From Panagrolaimus kolymaensis (taxonomy: Eukaryota > Nematoda > Chromadorea > Rhabditida > Panagrolaimidae), in contig JAJQJQ010000017.1 of assembly GCA_028622995.1 (NCBI GenBank), positions 1,364,001-1,428,000 of the forward strand: 64,000 bases of DNA, read 5' to 3'. The position numbers were made by a program, and so were the translations under genes. Position 1 is the first letter of the stretch. Every line of letters begins with the position of its first letter. This document shows positions 57,652-64,000 of this stretch, in pieces. A model generated the notes under the pieces. The model did not search any database. It saw only the letters and a program-made list of their open reading frames with translations, and had not been told where the DNA came from.

Positions 57652-59665
57652 ATGAATAAAAAAAGAATGCGTTTATTTGCAACTCGATTGTCAGCCTTTT
57701 CTCCCGTAATGCCGGCAACAGCAGCAAAGGCTTCATCTCGAATGCCGTTGACTACCTTCAATGTCACAACAGGTGGAGGAGGTGGAGCGCATCCAAATGG
57801 CCCGCCCACTTATGAGACTTTTGCTTCACGTTTTGATACAACGCTTTCACCAAATGAAGAAGAAAAAGGGGGAACTTGCATTCGACGTCCATTCTCACCT
57901 GGACTCAATAATGGACTTCCACTTCCACCACCCGATTTAAAGCGGTTAGAACGAATAGCTTTGAGACGTAGATTACGACAAAGAATTCGATCAATTTTTC
58001 CACCAATGTCACAAAAATTTGCTGAACGTCTTCGACTTGTTGCTCCCCATGTTTTATTATTTGTTGCCACCAACGTTTATGGTATTGTAGGAGCAATAAT
58101 AATTTATCGAATTGAAAAACCTCATGAACAAAATCATATTTATTCCCATTCGAGAGCTATCATTGATGCACAGGTAAGCCTCATAAACTAAATAAATTAA
58201 AAAGCTAGCCAAAGATTATCAATACCCTTGCATTCCGTAAAATCTTATTTTGAGAGAGTGAAGTTTCAATTAAGCAAATGTATTTTTCCTTTTTTTTTCT
58301 ATAAAAAGTTGGCGTTAACTAAAACTCAATTTGTCAACTTTTGTTTTCCCTAAAGAATTTCAAAAAAAAAGAAGCAAAATCAAGTTTGAAAAAGTTTGTC
58401 ACTTTTTGTTGTTCTATTTCTCCTATTTTTCCAGAGGGAGATAAAATTTACTCAACAACAAAATAATTTTTAGAATGAACTTCTTCAAGTTCGAGTGGAC
58501 ACATATTCCGCAAATGCTACAAATGCCACGATTCAAGAAGCCATTGATAAACTTATTAGTGTTTCTCTTGACGCATTTGCTGAAGGTGTAAAATCAAAAG
58601 ACTTGGAGCTTACAAGAACAAATAATACTCGATTGAGTCGATGGAATTTTCATTCAGCTGTATATTTTACTGCTACAGTATTAACTTCAGTTGGTAAGTC
58701 CGATTAGTTAATGGATTGATATTACATAAAAAAAAATAAAGCTCTTTCTTGCGAAAAAGCCGCCAAAAATTAGTTAAGACTCATTATGAGCCCACTTGCC
58801 CGGAAGCGGTTAGTAAAAGGCGAATCGCTTATTCGTTCAACGACAAGTGAGCCAGAGATACCTTTTCATATCGAGTTTGAACTTTCATGTGAATAAATTC
58901 TATTGATTTTCAATGAAATAAAAACTGCCACCAGATATGTAAAGAAATGCACTTTCTTACTCCCCTATTTTTAATTTATTTCTATTTATTGCAGGATATG
59001 GTCATTTAGTTCCTATATCGGTTCTTGGTAGAGTTTTCTGTATTGCATATGCCATGATTGGAATCCCTCTTACACTTATTACAATAGCGGATATGGCTAA
59101 ATTCTTTTCGGATTTAATTATGGATTTTGATATTCGACGACCTAAAAGTTCACGAAGTGAAGCTGAGGAATCAGAGCAAATAGGAGTTTTAGCTGAATCA
59201 AGTTTCGCAGCAAAAATGTTTGTTGTTTCTTTGCTACTCTTTTATATGCTTGGAGCGGCTTTATTCTTTTGGCTTGTTAAAAATCAATGGGATTTTGTGG
59301 ATTCCATTTATTTTTGTATGATTACTCTCGTAACAATCGGTATTTTTTTGGATAGCTATTTTGATTTTAAAGTTGTTTTTTAAGGTTTTGGTGATCTCGT
59401 TCCCGAAGATGAACCACATTATTTTGGTTGGATTTTGTTTATGTTTGCTGGTTTAATTTTGACCACATTGACAGTGGATATGTGTGGCAGCACTGGCATC
59501 AATGCATTTCATATGTTTGGACGCGTTGATCCCAGAAAAATTTTCAGCATTTTTAACAAATCTCATGCTAAAAGTGCTTTTGAGCCTCATGATATTCGAA
59601 TTATTCCATACATTGATGAAATAATTAAAAATTTTGAAAACAGCGTAGCAAAAATGTCAATTTAA
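57652..59665 (+). CDS. Two-pore-domain (K2P/TWK) potassium channel
   Basis: Four exons: 57652-58173, 58474-58693, 58995-59339 and 59385-59665, in phase, giving 455 aa. A ~130-residue disordered N-terminus precedes M1 (HVLLFVATNVYGIVGAIIIY). A long extracellular cap with N-glycosylation sequons (NAT, NTT-like) follows. Pore 1 has TATVLTSVGYGH, then M2 and M3 (FVVSLLLFYMLGAALFFWLV), pore 2 TLVTIGFGD, then M4 (GWILFMFAGLILTTLTV) and a short C-terminus. GYG and GFG are the two selectivity filters; a phase-1 intron interrupts the first Gly codon of each. K2P channels carry background K+ current and nematodes have many TWK members; which one this is cannot be told. Confidence 0.95.
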
Positions 59666-62600
59666 AATTTTTTTCGATTTTTTGATTTTGGGCATTTGAA
59701 ATAAAAATATTAGTATATTGTAACTTCATTTTTTGATTTAAATATATATTTTTAGAACCACTAAAGTATGTATTTGTATTATTTTTTTAATTTTAACGGG
59801 TGTAATTTATTTTACAATAAAAAAATTTTCTTTCTTTTTTTACTCAAGATAATTGGAAGATTCATCTGAGAAAATAAATGACTTTTGTATCGAATCCATA
59901 AATTTTAAGGACGAAACTATGTTTTTTTTTTACGCATTTTTAGTTAAGAAAAAAGCGATGGTAAAAGAATTGAAGAAAAAAGAAAAGAGGCCAATGCCGG
60001 TCATTTCTGTATATTTATGTACCTCATTCATGGAAAAAAGAAAGAAAAATGAGTGAGTGAATGGACGGCGTATGGAGCTTCTCCTTCCACTTCAATGTCA
60101 GACGACAACGACCTCGTATTTTAAAGAAGAAGGAAGATCTATCAATAAGAGATGGTCGCCTTATTTTTTCACGTTTTTTAAGAGAAGAAAAAGAAAAAGG
60201 TCAGCTGCAAACATAAATTAAATTCTTTTTTTAATAAAAAAAAGTGTGAAAAAAAAGCAAGCGCTAAATTGAGATGATTAAGAACAACAAGACGACGACG
60301 ATGAAAAAAAAGTGTTAGCATTGAATTGATTTTTTTCCCTTTGATGTTTGATGAAGGGTGTCGCCCCTTTTTCTCTTTGTCAATTTCATCACTCACCATT
60401 ATTGCATTGCTGTATTAGTTGCGAACTATGTCCACAAAATTATTATTTTTCTAAAAATGAAAGAAAAACGAGGAAGTACAAAAGCAAAGAAAAGTCATAT
60501 CGTTTTCGTCGTTTCATTGAGGCAAGGCAGGGACTGGGTTTAATCAGACGAAAAGAAAAAAAAAGCAAGCAGTTTGATCTTTTTTCTCGCTAAATTGAAA
60601 TGAATGAATAAATTTGATCCAATAATAAATATTTTTTGCAATCGCCTACTGTTATATCTTTTTATATTTTTCTGTTGACCCAAAAATGATCATGGCTTTT
60701 TCTTTTTTATTTTGAAAAGCAAGCAAAGCTCAAAATGAAAATGCTACCATCGCGTGCCATAAAAAATAAATAATTGCGTTCATTTGTCAAAGGTTTTTAA
60801 GGTTTGACCATTTTGCTTGAATTCGATTTTTTGCAAAATATCAACTAATCTATGATTTTTTTAAAGCCTAGTTATTTTATTAGAATTTTAATCATTCATT
60901 TTAAAAACCACTTTGTTTTATACATAAGGTCCATCATATAACTTAATTTAAGAACTGTTTGAAATTCTTTTTTTGATTTATTAAAAATTTCAGAAGAGAA
61001 TTAATTTCCGAAATTTTAATATTTTTACTTCAATTTTTGTGGTTACTTTTGAATAATAAATTCAAAGATACTATTTTTTGACATTTTTCTTTTACTCAAA
61101 TTCCATATGTTTAGATAAAATACCTAAAGCCTGGGTTAATACTTTTTTTTCCTATAAATAAAATGGTTACTATAATAGTAAAAGCTATGGCGGCTACATC
61201 TAACATCTTATTGGTAATAAATATCGTAATATGAAATCATAATTAATCAATGTTTAAAGATGAATTATAAAATTCTGATATCATATTTGAAATAATTATT
61301 AATTTAGATAATATGAATTTCAAAAAAAATTGTTCAATTCTCAAAATTAAAAAACTTTTTATCTTGGAATATTTTCATCATTTCGATAGCTTGCCTGCTA
61401 CCAGAGTTAAATAAAAAATTCAAACTCATAGAAAACATTTTTTGTTCGAATTAACATTTTTTTAATCAAAAAAAGTTTTTGGAGTCCAATTTGCTGTTTT
61501 TTTGTTTTGTTGAAATATTGAAATTGAGCCAGAGTTTTTATATATTTTTTAAAGATTCCTGTCTTCTCGATTTCGCTTCTTTCATATTTATTTTTTCTAT
61601 TGAAACCACATTTAAAAAATAAATAAAAGTAGACTAGTTTGTTTTTAATCAATTTCACACAAAAGATTTATTTTTTTCGTGTTTCTTCTTTAGCGAGATG
61701 GTCGACGATGACGATGCTCCACCTCGGATGTATGCATTTATTTCTTCGGTCATCGTTGTTTTTGCGCACTCAAATTGACCCAGAATCTTCTTCTTTTTCT
61801 TTGAGAAGCATTCGCCTCTGGCATCCAAAAGAAGAAGATGGATATTTTTTGTATGCGGAGGATTTGGATATTATCATTTCATTAAAAATCCCTTTTATAA
61901 GATTCAAAATAATCCCACGTTGAATTGCGTAATTGAGCGTAAAATTTTTTTTGACGAAATTCAATTTAAGCGATTTTCATTCAAAAGCTTTTTCAAGTGG
62001 ATACGGGTGTTGTTATTTTGCGATCACAATTATTTCCCTTTTTTTCTTAATATTTTTTGTTGCAACAAATACGTGTCTTCGTGACTTTGATTGTTTCAGA
62101 AATGCTTCTACAAGTAAGCAATTGTCGGCTGCTTTTCTAAGACTTTTCCCTTTTATTTTGACTTTTTAAGTGAGCGCCTTTTTTTCTACAGATTATCGCT
62201 TTAAATATCTCCTCGTTTATGCCAATCATTTTATAATAAATAAGAGAGTGCCAAAATTAGAACTCATTCACATTTATATCCCATTTTTAGATCTCAAAAA
62301 GGCGGAGTACATTTTTTTGAACACTGTCAAAAATATATCTCTTTTTTTTCTCAGGTGTAGTATTATTTTTTGGGATCGGACGCACGCATAAAAAAAATAA
62401 AAAGGAGACGAGGCCGACATCGTCGTTGTTTAGTAATGTTTGTGGAGCGCGAGAAGCAAACTTGATCGACGACGACGACAACAACGGCGGTGAAGGAGAC
62501 GATGCGACCCAATGAAATCAAATTTTGGCGAGTCCGGCGTAATTTTTTTTGTGATTTTAATTTAATTTTTTTATTTCTTTAAAAAAAGAAGATTTTTTTG

Positions 62601-62874
62601 ACAAATTGAAATGTGTTCTCTTTTTTCTTCATGTCTTCTTCTTTGATTTTATTTCCTGTCGTTTTTTTTTTGACGTGAAAAGCTTTTGAAGAAGATTTCC
62701 TTTCATAGTAAATTCATGAAAGTTTATTTTACTTAATGTATTGACCCATTCATTGTATGATTTGTGACTTTACCATTTTGCTTTCGTGTCTTTTAAAAAT
62801 AGCTGATTTAAAAAGAGCCATATATAGCTTTAATTGAAATCTTTACTTATATGGTATTTATATTTCAGAAAACG
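59666..62874. other. 3.2 kb gene-free region
   Basis: AT-rich, with no frame I can support. Patches with GACGACGACG-type sequence near 60,090, 61,700 and 62,460 may be 5' UTR or promoter of the ESRP-like gene. A TATATTTCAG acceptor ends 6 nt before its ATG, so an upstream non-coding exon or a spliced leader is likely. Confidence 0.45.
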
Positions 62875-64000
62875 ATGGAAATAAACAATCAAACATCGTC
62901 GGGTACGCAATTTTTCATTTTAGCGTTAAACCAAGGTCGCGAAGCTTCGCCCAGTCCTGCAGCATCCCCTTCTTCTACAGCCACATCCGAAGATCATCAG
63001 CATCCACAACGGCCGCTTTTTATTGCTTATGCCATTTTTGATTCCAATGCTGAAGTTCCTCTCATTGAAAGCTTTGAATCCACTGATCTCATTCAAGACC
63101 TTTCTAAAGTAAGTTTTCGTTTTTTCAAAAAAATCTTTTAAATCAATTGAATGAATTTATTTGGTAAATCCTTTATCCCTTGAAATCATTCATCTTTTTT
63201 TATGCGTGCATGCAGTAGCGTAAGTGTAGGCCGCCCTCTTTACCGAACATGACCCCCATCTGTGACGCGATTTAATCGATCGATTTTTTTTATTTGAGAT
63301 AAAACAAGAGAGTCCATTGACCTTGCTACTAATTTAAACATGAATATCAACAATAAAAAAACTCTTAAAACTTTCAGCTAGAAAATCTTGCACAATCAAG
63401 ATGCCTCGTAGCATCGGAAGAAGATATTCGACAAATCTTACATCCAGCCGCTGCTAGAGAACGCAGTGAAAATTGGAAACTTTCGCCATTTTTTCATAAT
63501 TTCGTGAATGCTGATCCTTTGCTTTTGGCATTTTACAGTAATGAAAAGTTGGCAGGAAATAATAATAATAATGAATGTATTACAAATGGAAATTTAATGG
63601 ATAAAATTAAATTAATTATGGCGGCATTAAAAAATAGTAATCACCTCCAAATTTAATTAAAATAAAAAAAGAATCCCTTTTTAGATCAAACAAATTTGGA
63701 ACAATTTTATGAATATGTTCAAGAATCATATATTGCAGCTTTGTGTTGTGATAATTTTGTAGATAATGGATTGGTTGTAAGAACTCGAGGGCTTCCATGG
63801 CAAGCAAGCGACGAAGATGTTGCTCTATTCTTTGCTGGACTTAATATTGCATCGTAAGACTTTATCCCTGTGCAAACGACATTGAATTCCTTTTTTTTCA
63901 GTGGCGGTGTAGCACTTTGTTTATCACCTGATGGTCGAAGAAATGGTGAAGCTATTGTTCGATTTGAAACTCGATTACATCGAGAGCTTGCATTGCAAAG
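62875..64000 (+). CDS. ESRP/fusilli-type RRM splicing regulator (5' part)
   Basis: Visible exons: 62875-63108, 63378-63636, 63685-63853 and 63902-64000, running off the window after about 253 codons. The N-terminal part ([38 protein letters not shown]) matches the exonuclease-like domain of ESRP. The first RRM begins [20 protein letters not shown], then [20 protein letters not shown] and [11 protein letters not shown], nearly identical to human ESRP1/2 RRM1. This family (fusilli in Drosophila, the sym-2 group in C. elegans) binds UG-rich RNA to control alternative splicing in the nucleus. More RRMs are expected beyond the edge. Confidence 0.93.

Noticed and set aside
58790..58870. Possible tRNA-like or hairpin sequence in a K2P intron (GAGCCCACTTG and CAAGTGAGCC)
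   Set aside because: The complementary arms are short and imperfect and no cloverleaf or A/B box could be drawn.
1..64000. Search for viral or retroelement genes, tRNA, rRNA and spliced-leader RNA genes
   Set aside because: None seen by reading; no reverse transcriptase, transposase or integrase motifs were recognised in any frame.

Overview
This is a eukaryotic window, most likely from a nematode outside Caenorhabditis. The signs are AT-rich DNA with A/T homopolymer runs, many introns of about 45-60 nt ending in T-rich-TAG or CAG acceptors, acceptor-like sites a few bases before several start codons (as expected for spliced-leader trans-splicing), tight same-strand gene pairs, secreted saposin-like and class 3 lipase genes, and TTAA-flanked palindromic repeats like those known in Caenorhabditis. 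No search could be run, so the phylum is an inference. Most gene models were built by joining exons by hand with codon phase checked at each junction; the exceptions are named in their entries.

Layout. 0.7-16.6 kb, minus strand: one large DIP2 gene (11 exons; all phases close to 2,050 aa), with a secreted class 3 lipase nested on the plus strand in its 5.5 kb intron. 18.6-20.6 kb: mitochondrial ribosome recycling factor (minus) diverging from a small AT-hook chromatin-like protein (plus). 20.9-25.4 kb: MSH6 (plus). 25.7-28.1 kb, minus: a multi-domain saposin-like secreted protein and an unrecognised 302-aa protein. 29.3-30.0 kb, minus: a secreted or anchored protein of unknown role. 30.0-37.5 kb: about 7.5 kb with no supportable gene.

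37.5-38.8 kb, plus: MED18 and tubulin cofactor A as a close pair. 39.0-40.4 kb, minus: an FKBP15-like protein, diverging from KLHL20 (40.9-43.4 kb, plus). 45.0-46.0 kb, plus: a basic single-pass membrane protein, possibly of the nuclear envelope. 46.9-48.4 kb, minus: AGXT2-type aminotransferase. 50.9-53.7 kb, minus: SET8/PR-Set7 H4K20 methyltransferase, COX6A and GINS subunit PSF2, the last two spaced like an operon. 53.9-56.7 kb: an odd repeat block with stable mini-hairpins and a minisatellite. 57.7-59.7 kb, plus: a K2P potassium channel. 62.9 kb to the end, plus: an ESRP/fusilli RNA-binding protein, cut by the window edge.

Most genes are ordinary housekeeping or conserved regulatory genes. 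The two same-strand pairs (MED18-TBCA and PSF2-COX6A) may be co-transcribed. The less ordinary signals are the TTAA-bounded palindrome family, including a perfect 108-bp-arm hairpin and two elements sharing one TTAA; the hairpin-studded repeat block; a well-supported GC-AG intron in COX6A; and one MSH6 junction that cannot be closed in frame. I saw no clear undescribed multi-gene system.
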